From assembly GCF_905475465.1 (NCBI RefSeq), contig NC_062253.1:4836001-4900000 (forward strand): a stretch of 64,000 nt of DNA, read 5' to 3'. Positions 46,201-55,795 of the stretch are shown here, one piece after another (positions within the stretch are counted from its first letter, which is position 1; every line of letters begins with the position of its first letter). Under the pieces are notes generated by a model. The model did not search any database. It worked only from the letters and a program-made list of their open reading frames with translations, and was not told where the DNA came from. The translations under genes were made by a program, and so were the position numbers. Source of the stretch: Pieris napi. Taxonomy: Eukaryota > Arthropoda > Insecta > Lepidoptera > Pieridae.

Positions 46201-48077
46201 TGAACAACAACAACGTCGGCATAATATCTGAGCCCTACGTAATTCCAGATAGAGGAAACTGGGTGGGTGACCTAGTCGTTACACCGGCGGACGGATCGCC
46301 CTGCATCGGACCAGTTAGAAAAGGCCACGGCTATGTGGCAGCAAAACTTGGAAGCGATATGTGCATCATCAGCACCTATTTCTCCCCCAATCGCTCTTTG
46401 GCTGAGTTTGAAACCTACTTAAGGGAACTAGATAGCGCGGTGGACTGGAGCCGCCCGAGACATTTAATCGTCGCTGGGGACTTAAACGCAAAGTCTGCGG
46501 TGTGGGGATCGACCAAACCGCAGGGAGACACGCTAGAGAAATGGGCTGCTGGGCAGAATCTGTTAGTTGCAAACAGGGGCTATAAAGCTACATGCGTGCG
46601 AGCGAACGGAGAATCGATCGTAGATGTAACATTCGTAAGTCAACATCTGCCCCGCTGGGTCCAGGGCTGAGAAGTCCTAACGGGGATTGAGACCCTATCA
46701 GATCACCGTTATATCCGGTTCCGTACTCTTGCCCCGTCATCGTATCCGGAAATCAGCCCGAGTTTGTTAAAACTGGGCCCAACCTGGGCCCTTAGAAGCT
46801 TAGATAAGGAGCAAGCGGAACTAGCCATAACTGTTCAGGCTTGGTGCCCCAATCCAGAACCTATAAATACCGAGGACGAGGCAATGTGGTTTCGTGACTC
46901 TCTGACATGCGTATCCGACGCCGCGATGCAAAGAAGCCGTCCTGGACGTCGCCGACAAAGTGTATTCTGGTTGTCGGTGGAGCTCGCCCAACTACGGGCT
47001 GTCTGCGTTACCACCCGTCGCCTCTACACTAGGGCTCGCAGATGGCGTCCCTTATGTGCCGAAGAGGAAAGTCGAACCCACTGTGCATTCAGAGAGGCTA
47101 AGCAGGCGCTAAGAATTGCGATTGCTGAAGCAACAAAAAGGGCATGGCAGGAACTACTAGAGACGATAGAGCGAGATCCCTGGGGGCGCCCGTACCAGAT
47201 AGTTACAAATAAACTGCGCCCCTGGGCCTCACCTCTTACAGTTACTATGGAGCCAGACCTGCTAACCACGGTGGTGGCAAAACTTTTCCCCGAGCGGAGT
47301 ACCCCAGATCTGCACCAATGGAGGAGCATCGAACACGATGAAACCATCCCTGAGGTATCCTCTTCGGAATTAGAGACGGAAATAGAGCGCATGTCCACAA
47401 AGAAAACCGCGCCGGGGCCTGATGGCGTGCACGGGCGAATCCTGGCTCTTGCCCTCGCCGCTGGTCTTGGCCTGCGATATCAATGCCTCCTAACAGAATG
47501 CTTGCGAAAAGGCCACTTCCCTTTGGCATGGAAGACTGGACGACTGGTGCAAATAAGAAAGGGCGAAAAGCCCCCCGAGTCACCCTCAGCGTATCTCCCA
47601 ATAGTCCTGCTAGATGAAGCTGGCAAGCTGTTCGAGCGGATCATTGCCGGTCGTATTTACAAGCACCTAGAGTCTGTGGGCCCTAACATACACGAAGCGC
47701 AATTCGGGTTTAGAAAGAGCCGATCAACAATAGACGCTATCGCTCGACTCCGAGCAGTGTGTGAAGAGCAGCTGTCCCGCGGTGGTGTGGCCTTAGCAAT
47801 ATCGTAAGACGTCGCCAACGCTTTTAACACACTGCGCTGGGAAAGTATCGAGGAAGGCCTCAAATATCACGGGCTACCGGAGTACATTCAAAAGTGTATA
47901 GCATCGTATCTTACAGGTGGTTTACCCCTCTAAACATGTTATCATGTTATCGACTTATCAAATGCGGTGTTCCACAGTTCTTGGACCGCTGCTATGGAAC
48001 ATCGGCTACGACAAAGTACGCAGGGCGTAACTACTCGCGGGAGTGACAACTATCTGCTATGCCGACGACACACTCGT
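46201..48077 (+). pseudogene. R1-clade ORF2, 5' part (endonuclease and RT)
   Basis: The endonuclease begins GIISEPYVIPDRGNW and includes IISTYFSPNRSL, IVAGDLNAKSAVWGS and SIVDVTF, ending at a stop at 46670. RT resumes at 46764: KKTAPGPDGVHGRI, FPLAWKTGRLVQIRKGEKP, AQFGFRKSRSTIDAI and, after a TAA, DVANAFNTLRW. The catalytic CYADDTLV lies at about 48055-48077, where the BEL/Pao insertion begins. The conserved palm segment before it (GVPQ-VLGPLLW) has a small deletion. Several stops and frameshifts show that the copy was already decaying. These elements usually insert at specific repeated targets; the target of this copy is not identifiable. Confidence 0.88.
48073..48077 (+). repeat. Target site duplication of BEL/Pao (left)
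   Basis: CTCGT, repeated at 53681-53685 directly after the other LTR. Five bases is the usual length for this superfamily. Confidence 0.95.
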
Positions 48078-48283
48078 TGTTACTGCAGGATAGTATGAAA
48101 GTTAACAAATATATTTTCTTTGAAAAAAGGATTATAAATCAAAAAAGATGTTTCTTTGTACAGAGGTGTAATTGGAATGAATTAGTAATACTACAAACTA
48201 AAGCACGCCCTTGTTCTGTTTGTAGCAGTTAAGACAATTGTAGTAGTTGCTACTCAATAATATTCAGGCGCTATGCACCAACA
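48078..48283 (-). repeat. 3' LTR of BEL/Pao element
   Basis: 206 bp, TG...CA ends. Base-by-base reading finds no difference from 53475-53680. The polypurine-like CCTGGGGGCA (minus strand, ending 48284) precedes it. The integrase frame stops 20 nt inside the LTR. Confidence 0.95.
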
Positions 48284-50459
48284 TGCCCCCAGGCGTTGAA
48301 GGCTTGGCTTCAACCAATCCACTCGGCAATGGACAAATTTTCGAAAATGATCGTCTCACATTTCCAGTCGACGTTCTAATTTCTGCGACACGAACAACAT
48401 CATCTGCACCAGGAAAGAGCGCCACGATGCGACCCAGCTTCCATTTCATAGGTGGCAGATTTTCCTCCTTTAGCAAAACAAGTGAGTCAATTTGCAAAGG
48501 GTTTCCTTGGGTTTGCCATTTTGTCCGTTTTTGGAGTTCTGAGATATACTCCTTGCTCCATCGTGTCCAGAAATGTTGACGAAGCTGTTCAATTCTTCGA
48601 AATCTTGAAAGATGACTATAATTGTGGTCTACATAACTTTCAGTTGGAATAGCTGTGAGTGGACGTCCGATCAAAAAATGTCCAGGGGTCAGTGGGGTCA
48701 GATCTTCAGGGTGCGTTGATAAGGGAGTGAGTGGTCGTGAGTTTAAAATAGCTTCTATTTGCGTTAAAACTGTATACAATTCTTCAAAAGTTAATTTAGA
48801 GTTCCCTAATACTCTTAATAAATGGTATTTCGTAGATTTAACTGCTGCCTCCCAAATCCCACCAAAATGTGGTGAATACGCAGGTATGAAATGAAAGTTT
48901 ATGCCATCATTGATGAGATCAGTGGCAAGAGAGTCAGAGTTACGCATTAAGAAATTAGCTAAATCTTTACAAGCCCCAACAAATGTAGTACCATTATCTG
49001 AATATAAGTGCAATGGTTTACCCCGACGAGCAATGAATCGACGAAAAGTAGAAATAAAACTGTTACTTGTCAAATTACCCACTAATTCCAGATGTAATGC
49101 TTTAGTCGTAAAACATACAAATATAACTATATAAACTTTGACAATACGAGAGCCTCGACCTTGACGACTGACAGAAGCAATAGGACCTGCATAGTCCACG
49201 CCAACAGACTCAAAAGGATAGTTACCGGGAGTTACTCGACGCTGGGGTAAATTACCCATAATAGGAGCTTCAATCTTTCCTTTCATGCGTGTACACCTGA
49301 TACATCGTCTATAAGTAGCCTTTGCTAAATTTCTACCACCGATAGGCCAATAAACTTCTCTTATTGAAGATAACAATAACTGTGGCCCAGCATGCATAAG
49401 TTTCAAATGTTCATGTTGAAATATTAATTGTGTTAATCGATGTGTGGACATTAATAGTAAAGGATGTTTTTTATCATATGAAAATTGTGAATTACTAATA
49501 CGACCGCCAATACGCATTAAATTATTTTGATCTAAAAATACATTAAATTTTAACAAAGCACTTTTAACTGGTAATTCTTTCTTTTGTAAAAGAATATCAT
49601 ATTCTGGAAAAGATTCTCTCTGAGCAGAACGAATAATAACGTTAAGTGAATTACTTAATTCTGTTTCAGTAAGGTAATTAGTTACAGCACGTCGACCCTT
49701 ACACGATTCAATAAACCTAAGTAGATAAGCTATAGCACGACGTAGTCTGTTAAAATTTGAAAAGCGTTCAAATTGAATGAATTCTATTGGATGAGCAATG
49801 TTAAGTAAACATACCTCATTACGCATTTCTGGCAACGGTTCACATTGTACTAAAATGGAAGGCCAATCAGTATAAGACTTCTGTAAAAAGTTTGGTCCTG
49901 ACCACCATATGTTTAGTGATTCAATATCATCGACTTTAACTCCTCGAGAAACATAATCAGCTGGGTTTTGAGCGGTAGGAACATGACGCCATTCACAATC
50001 ACCGGTTATTTCTAAAATGTCTCCGACGCGATTCCTTACAAACGTATTTAATTTACTTGGCAACATCTTAAGCCAACCTAATACAATGGAAGAGTCAGTC
50101 CAGAAAAATGATTTCGTAACTTTAATTCTTAACGAACTACAAACCTTTTTATATAGTTTTGCAGCCACTTGAGCTCCACAAAGCTCGAGCCGTGGTATTG
50201 TAGTTGGTTTAATCGGTGCTACCCTACTCTTAGCTGTTAATAAACGTACTAATACATTACCGCTACGATCACTACTACGTATGTATAAACAGGCACCGTA
50301 TGCCCTTTCAGAAGCGTCCGAAAACACATGAATTTCTAATTGTTCATACGAGTTAATCATTACATGACGTGATACCCGTAAATTATTTAACACATTTAAA
50401 TTTTTAGTAGCATCCATCCAGAGTGCTTGGATGTGCGAAGGAAGAGGTTCATCCCATTA
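48264..50459 (-). pseudogene. BEL/Pao pol, RNase H and integrase part
   Basis: The open frame is continuous from just after an in-frame TAA (50457-50459) to a stop at 48264. Numbering from the Met at 50417 (717 aa): RNase H begins near residue 29 (HVFSDASERAYGA, catalytic Asp 34), WTDSS near 106. The integrase zinc finger has His 337 and His 342 with CIRC at 372-375. The core has Asp 408 (VGVDYAGP), Asp 474 (YSDNGTTF) and Glu 523 (GGIWEAAVKS), so the D,D,E triad is complete. A C-terminal domain follows (PPMKWKLGRIVALFPGADDV). All catalytic residues are present here, in contrast to the RT part. Confidence 0.93.
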
Positions 50460-50707
50460 TAGATTCTGCAACCATAAACTTTGTAATATAATCTTAAATT
50501 TAATGACAACAGGAGAGAGAAGGCCTAAAGGATCAAATATTTGTGAGATCACTGAAAGCAAACTACGTTTTGTGTTAGCCGCAGTAGAGAACCCAAGTGG
50601 GAAATAAAGATCATCACAAACAGGTAACCAACCTAAACCTAAGGTCTTACTTGGCTCATTCCCCCCAACATTAAGATTATGCGAGGCTTCTGTTGCAGAC
50701 TCTGAAA
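50460..50707 (-). pseudogene. BEL/Pao pol, RT connection with frameshift and stop
   Basis: Continues pol in the integrase frame: SAGLFLRKWKTNEPQLISES starts near 50758 in this frame, then LGLGWLPVCDDLYFP and FDPLGLLSPVVIKFKI, up to the TAA at 50457-50459. The shift from the upstream frame occurs at a run of seven C (about 50761-50767 on plus), with loss of roughly 20 residues expected there in the family. Confidence 0.85.
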
Positions 50708-53029
50708 TTAATTGAGGCTCATTAGTCTTCCACTTTCGTAAGAATAAACCAGCTGAGCCTCCCCCCCACTCAACAAATCATCGACGAGAAAATCATGGAG
50801 AATGACTTCTGCTATCTGGTGGTCTTGACATTCGAGTCCCAATTGTTTCAGACATCTTGTAGCGAGAAATGGTGCACTCGCGGTACCATATGTTACAGTA
50901 TTTAATTGGAAAGCTCTAAGGGATTGAGATGGGTTGTCACGCCATAATATATGCAGCAGGTATCTATCATCAGGATGAACAAGTATTTTTCGGTACATTT
51001 TCTCTACGTCAGCGACGATAACATACTTATGTTGTCTAAACCTCAAAAGAATGGACACAAGATCGTCCTGAACCGTTGGACCTACCATCTGAATACTGTT
51101 AAGGCTTAAATTATTTGACGTAGAATTAATATCATCATCAATTAGATTTTTACTAACAAAATTGCACTGAATACGATTAGGTGGACAAGTTGAAAATAAA
51201 ACCGTATCACAAATTGGACCAGAAATTATCCAACCTAACCTTGTTTCACAAAGAGTAGGTTTGTTATCACCTAACTCAATTCTTTGGTTTCCTACTATAT
51301 TCCAAAAGACATCAGCGCCTAATATAAGGTCGATGGACGCGGGTTTATAAAAATGAGGATCCGCTAAACAAATATTCGTAGGAATATTTAAATTTAAGAT
51401 ATTAACTGTACTGTTTGGTACACTATCAGTTAACGATGGTAAAATAAAACAATTAATGTTACACGTAAATGAGTCATCCAATGACTTAAAACGCAGATTA
51501 CACATTTTATCGATTTGGGTAATTGCATTATTAATACCCTGAACGGATTGACTTATTTTATTATACGACAGATTTAACTGTTGAAACATCCTGTACGATA
51601 AAAGGCTAGATGTGCTACCAGAATCTAATACAACACGAACAACGTGTTCGCGATTGTTTGAATCGTATAACTTGACTAGCGCAGTGGATAATAAAACCAA
51701 ATTTCCGCGGCGACAATTATTGTCTTGACCGGCAGAAGAAACGCTGGTTGATAATGTCAAGTTATTCGGATTACTGATGGCGGGAGTAGCATTAGAACCA
51801 ATACCCTCACCACGCACTAACAGCTTCTGCTTATCTGCAACGTGAACTAAAACTGAATGTTTTTTCTTACATATTTTGCAACCTGATTTTTTGCAATTAT
51901 TTGAGAAATGAGATTTAGAGAAACAATTAAAACAAACCTTAAATGTTGGCAATAATTGAAGACGCTCTTCGTTATTTAAGGCTAAAAACTGAGAACACGT
52001 ATTCAGTTTATGCTCGCCATCACATTTAGGACAAATCTCTTTAATGTTAATATTATTAGTCTGTAACGTCATAATTTTGTGACTGGGTTTAATTTTTGAA
52101 TTTGTGTTGTGTTCAACTGAATCCAATAAAGTAATGCGAACACGTAAGAAATCTAATAAGTGTAAAAGTTCAATACGTGTGTCGGTGGGTAGCCGGCCTT
52201 TATATTCCTCCCATTCTCGGAATGATTTTGTGTCTAACTTTTGACTTATTAGGTAAACTAATAAAGTATCCCAATGTTTAGTGGATTCGCCCAATGTATC
52301 TAAGGCCCTTAGATTTTTATTTAATTGGTCAACGATACCCTTTAAATTACATGCTGTCTCCCGTGTGACAGGTTCAATTTTAAATAGTGCAGCAACATGA
52401 TGTTGGATTAATAAGTTTTTATTATCGAATCTGTCACACAGTAATGTCCAAGCTACGCTATAATTCTTCCCTGAGAGCTCAACGGAAGATACTACCAAAG
52501 CAGCGCTGCCCTCTAGAGACGACTTCAAATAATGAAATTTGTTAATATCGTCTAGGTCGTTGTTGGTGTGAATTAGGCTCATAAACGTATCCCTAAAACC
52601 GATCCACTCGTTAAATAAACCGTTAAATTTCGGTATTTGGATCGTGGGCAATTTGACAGGATTCAGTTTAACACTATGTATGACACTACCTTCGCCATCA
52701 GATGGAAGAGGAATGTGAGATTTTTTATAATTTGAAAGAATTTTCTGAGCATTACTTAATGCCATATAATATCTATTTTCAAATTCCTCACGCTCCCCAA
52801 ACACCTGACTCTCATCATCCTGTAAACATTCCAATCGTGTTTGCACCTCATCGAATTTATTATACAATGCATCAAACCTCTTAATGCGCAACTCCAACTC
52901 CTCATAATCCCTTTCATCGGGAGGTGATGGCGATTCAAATGAAGATAAAAACCCGTTGAAAATGGTAACTTGACCCTTATAGCTGCTGCGCTTTTTAATA
53001 AGTTCAGCTACTTCGGTTTTTTCAGACAT
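50708..53029 (-). pseudogene. BEL/Pao gag-protease-RT polyprotein (773 aa, RT deleted)
   Basis: ATG at 53029. Gag is helical with LPTIQIPKFNGLFNEWIGF near 127-145, then zinc knuckles at about 333-345 (CPKCDGEHKLNTC) and 366-389 (CFNCFSKSHFSNNC, CKICKKKH). An aspartic protease has VVLDSGSTSSLLSY (Asp 469), ILGADVFW and LGWIISG near 598-604. Directly after SNNLSLNSIQMVGPTVQDDL the RT palm begins (VADVEKMYRKILVHPDD). Family members normally have the RT fingers and first palm motif between these, so a segment is missing, perhaps 150-200 residues. The catalytic box reads DFLVDDLLSG, Leu replacing the usual Tyr. The frame ends in foreign residues after the C7 frameshift. Confidence 0.92.
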
Positions 53030-53460
53030 GTTTGCAGAGCCAGCAGTTAAATCCTGGAACTATCGTCAATATTCTAAGGTATATAATTAAAAAAAAACTT
53101 ACACACACAATCACCCAATATAAAACAGAATTAAATTATCTACTTCAAAAACACTAAAAGAAATATATATTTTGAACATAAGTAGTAGGTAGCAGTATTC
53201 AAAACGTAGTATGTAAAATAGTATGTAACACCTACAATTTTATTAAAAATAATAATATCCAACTACGTATATAATAATTAACACAAATCACTTTTATACA
53301 TAACAATAATTAAATCAGGTTTTTAAATCATTTAAATAACGTAAGAAAAAACTATACCGACTCACGACACACTCCTGTACAAATCCTTTTTTCTTCTCGA
53401 TAACCTCCACTGACCTTGATTGAAGTAATTAATTAATTATTTATTTCAATTATTATCCGT

Positions 53461-53474
53461 GCTCAAAGGACCAA
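53461..53474 (-). promoter_or_regulatory. Primer-binding site of BEL/Pao element
   Basis: Minus strand just inside the 5' LTR reads TTGGTCCTTTGAGCACGG. TGGTCCTTyGAGC is complementary to a tRNA-Tyr 3' end (GCTCGAAGGACCA) with one mismatch. tRNA identity is from memory. Confidence 0.6.
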
Positions 53475-53680
53475 TGTTACTGCAGGATAGTATGAAAGTT
53501 AACAAATATATTTTCTTTGAAAAAAGGATTATAAATCAAAAAAGATGTTTCTTTGTACAGAGGTGTAATTGGAATGAATTAGTAATACTACAAACTAAAG
53601 CACGCCCTTGTTCTGTTTGTAGCAGTTAAGACAATTGTAGTAGTTGCTACTCAATAATATTCAGGCGCTATGCACCAACA
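53475..53680 (-). repeat. 5' LTR of BEL/Pao element
   Basis: 206 bp, apparently identical to the 3' LTR at 48078-48283, followed by the duplication CTCGT at 53681-53685. Confidence 0.95.
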
Positions 53681-53685
53681 CTCGT

Positions 53686-54793
53686 GGTTGCTTGTGGGCA
53701 GGATTACAAGGAAGCGCGCTTACGCGCAACTGCCGGAGTAGCCAGAGTTGTGTCCGAGATTAGAAAGCTTGGTCTCACAGTCGCTCTCGCCAAATCGGAG
53801 GCAATATGTTTCCACGGCCACCGCAGGGCGCCACCACAAGGTGCAAGCATCAAGCTGGTCCTGGATCCGCGGTGGACGTTCAAGGCGCACTTCGCGACAC
53901 TTGCCCCCAAGCTTACTACCACAGCAGGTATGCTCTCACGCATAATGCCAAACCTCGGCGGGCCGGGTGGGGAGTGTCGCCGCCTATACGCTAATGTAGT
54001 GTGAGGGAAGGCATTGTACGGGTGCCCAATATGGGCGGATAAGCTGAACCGGTACAACAAAACCATCCTCAGGCAGTCGCAGAGAGTAATCGCAATTAGG
54101 GTCGCGAGGGCGTACCGCACGGTTTCGTATCACGCAGCGTGTGTTATAGCCGGCACCACACCCTGGCACCTCGAAGCGGGTGCCCTGAGCGAAGTTTATT
54201 GGAGGAGGGCTGAAGCCAGGCACAATGGTAATGACCCTGCTCTCGGAGCAATCAAGGCGTGGAAAATTGCCGAAGAAAACGAAGGAATAAGACAGTGGGC
54301 GGAGGATCTGGCTAGTGCGAGCGCTGGGTTCTACACCATCAACGCGTTCGAACCACACCTCGACAAATGGGCGAGGAGGCGGTGGGGCCGCCTCAGCTAC
54401 CGACTCGTGCAGATACTGTCCGGACATGGCTGTTTCGGCAGCTATTTACACAAGGTAGTCGTGCGTGAGGAGGCACCGACCTGCCACCACTGCGACGCTG
54501 GCGTTGTTGATGACGCGCTCCACACCTTAAAGGATTGCCTAGCATGGGAGGTGGAAAGGAGGCCTCTACTGGGCGTGCTACAGGGCGAGGACGCTTATCT
54601 CGATAACATTGTGAGAGTAGCAGTTACAAGCTCGGACAGTGATGGCATGTGGGAAATCTTCCAGAGATTCTGTGAAGCCGTCATGCACCAACAGGAAGAG
54701 GCGGAGAGGGCCAGGGAGGATGATCCTGCAGCCCACCCGCGTCGCCGTAGGAGACCACAGCGTCACCATTGCACCGTGCAACCCTGTGTGTGA
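53686..54793 (+). pseudogene. R1-clade ORF2, 3' part (RT thumb and C-terminus)
   Basis: Continues the interrupted R1 frame: CGQDYKEARLRATAGVARVV, KLGLTVALAKSEAICFHG, HFATLAPKLTTTAGMLSRIM, then a TGA at 54002-54004, then YGCPIWADKLN and RVARAYRTVSYHAACVIAGT. Near the end, CHHCDAGVVDDALHTLKDC gives a C-x2-C-x9-H-x4-C zinc motif typical of R1-clade C-termini. The ORF ends HHCTVQPCV with TGA at 54791. One stop apart, this half is well preserved. Confidence 0.9.
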
Positions 54794-55166
54794 TCCTGGG
54801 CACGCAGTTGCTCCAGCGGGGGAACAGGCCGGGTACAATGCGGCAGCATCCCTGCAAGCATTGTACCCGGCCTCCCCCAGCTCCATAAAACAGGATGAAT
54901 TGGCCGATGTGAAAGGCCCTTGCTGTGCCAAGGACCATTCCACATCATTCGTGGCCGTAGAGGACCGTAATATTAACGGCTGATAGCGTGGCTGGATGCG
55001 GACAAGGCTACGCTGTTACCGTGTCCTGCCCCGGGCGATTGCTGGTGGCGCCGTGGGGTTTTAGTGGGTATGCACAACAGCGAGTCACACATAACCCTTC
55101 CCCACCAGGTCAACCATGCCGAGGCAGGGTATGCGTAACGCATTTCTCCACGAAAAAAAAAAACTT
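54794..55166 (+). other. R1 element 3' UTR with stable hairpin
   Basis: GGCCGGGTACAATGC (54827-54841), a 16-nt loop, and GCATTGTACCCGGCC (54858-54872) form a perfect 15-bp stem soon after the ORF2 stop. The UTR ends at an A run (55157-55166). Structured 3' UTRs serve in recognition by the RT of such elements; a role here is inference. Confidence 0.65.
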
Positions 55167-55284
55167 TAGAGGTGTCAAGGGACACCCGGATGGAACGAAA
55201 TCCCTTTCGATTAAATTATATGCTAATTGATATCATAACAGTATGATATATTTTCTCGACACCAATCTTACGACGAAAAAAAAA
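55167..55284. other. Short spacer
   Basis: Contains CACCCGGATGGAACGAAATC, a phrase resembling lepidopteran R1-type element ends, then AT-rich sequence up to the 5S relics. Confidence 0.35.
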
Positions 55285-55402
55285 GCCAACATCACGAGGT
55301 GTTCCCAGGCGGTCACCCATCCAAGTACTGCCCTTGCCCGACATTGCTAAACTTCGGTGATCGGACAAGAACAGGTGTATTCAACGTGGTATGGACGTTG
55401 GC
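55285..55402 (-). rRNA. 5S rRNA gene or pseudogene, full length
   Basis: On the minus strand 118 nt run from GCCAACGTCCATACCACGTT to CACCTCGTGATGTTGGC with the conserved core TTGGATGGGTGACCGCCTGG. Internal control region (about nt 50-97) is recognisable. On the minus strand the gene is followed by a run of T (A9 at 55276-55284 on plus), a polymerase III terminator. Some substitutions from a typical insect 5S (for example TCTTGTCCGATCA, AGTTTAGCAATG) point to a decayed unit. Confidence 0.85.
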
Positions 55403-55795
55403 GATAGCTAAATCGAAAATGTAAAATATAACAACTATAGCAAAAAGTGTCGTTACAACTTTTGGTCTTAATTTATTCCGTCTAGCCCCCTTTCGCAACG
55501 CTCGATAACTTCGTTCCAACAAGACTAATTTAGTTAAGTGATTCCAAAAATAATTTTCCTTTCTTATTTATCCCTAAAAAAAAAGCCAACATCACGAGGT
55601 GTTCTCAGGCGGTCACCCATCCAAGTACTGACCTCGCCCGACGTTGCTTAACTTCGCTGATCGGACGAGAACCGGTGTATTACAATAGCAAATAGCAAAA
55701 AAGTGTCGTGATAACTTTTCGTAAGAATTTATTCCGTCTAGCCCCCTTTCACAACGCGCGATAAGGAACTTCGTTCCAAAAAAAAAAGTTAACAT
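55403..55795 (-). repeat. 5S rDNA spacer, two related units
   Basis: Both 5S relics are preceded (minus-strand sense) by the same spacer: TTTATTCCGTCTAGCCCCCT and AACGCTCGATAACTTCGTTCC in one, AACGCGCGATAAGGAACTTC in the other. This marks them as neighbours from a tandem 5S array with a unit of about 300 bp, not as dispersed SINE copies. Confidence 0.7.
55585..55681 (-). rRNA. 5S rRNA pseudogene, 5' end missing
   Basis: 97 nt covering the 3' four fifths of 5S rRNA, again followed on the minus strand by a T run (A9 on plus). The first 20 or so nucleotides are replaced by ACAATAGCAAATAGC. The core TTGGATGGGTGACCGCCTG is intact. Its 3' end lies exactly 300 bp from that of the other copy. Confidence 0.85.

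Larger units (their letters stand above)
48078..53680 (-). mobile_element. BEL/Pao LTR retrotransposon inserted in the R1 element
   Basis: Two 206-bp LTRs (TGTTACTG...CACCAACA) bound an internal region with gag, protease, RT, RNase H and integrase on the minus strand. CTCGT duplications flank it, and the R1 reading frame continues on both sides, so the insertion cut through the RT catalytic region of R1. The internal coding region is defective (deletion, frameshift, stop), although the LTRs appear identical. Confidence 0.96.

Noticed and set aside
55285..55681. 5S-derived SINE (SINE3 type)
   Set aside because: No non-5S body, LINE-like tail or target duplication follows; shared spacers and 300-bp spacing fit an rDNA array better.
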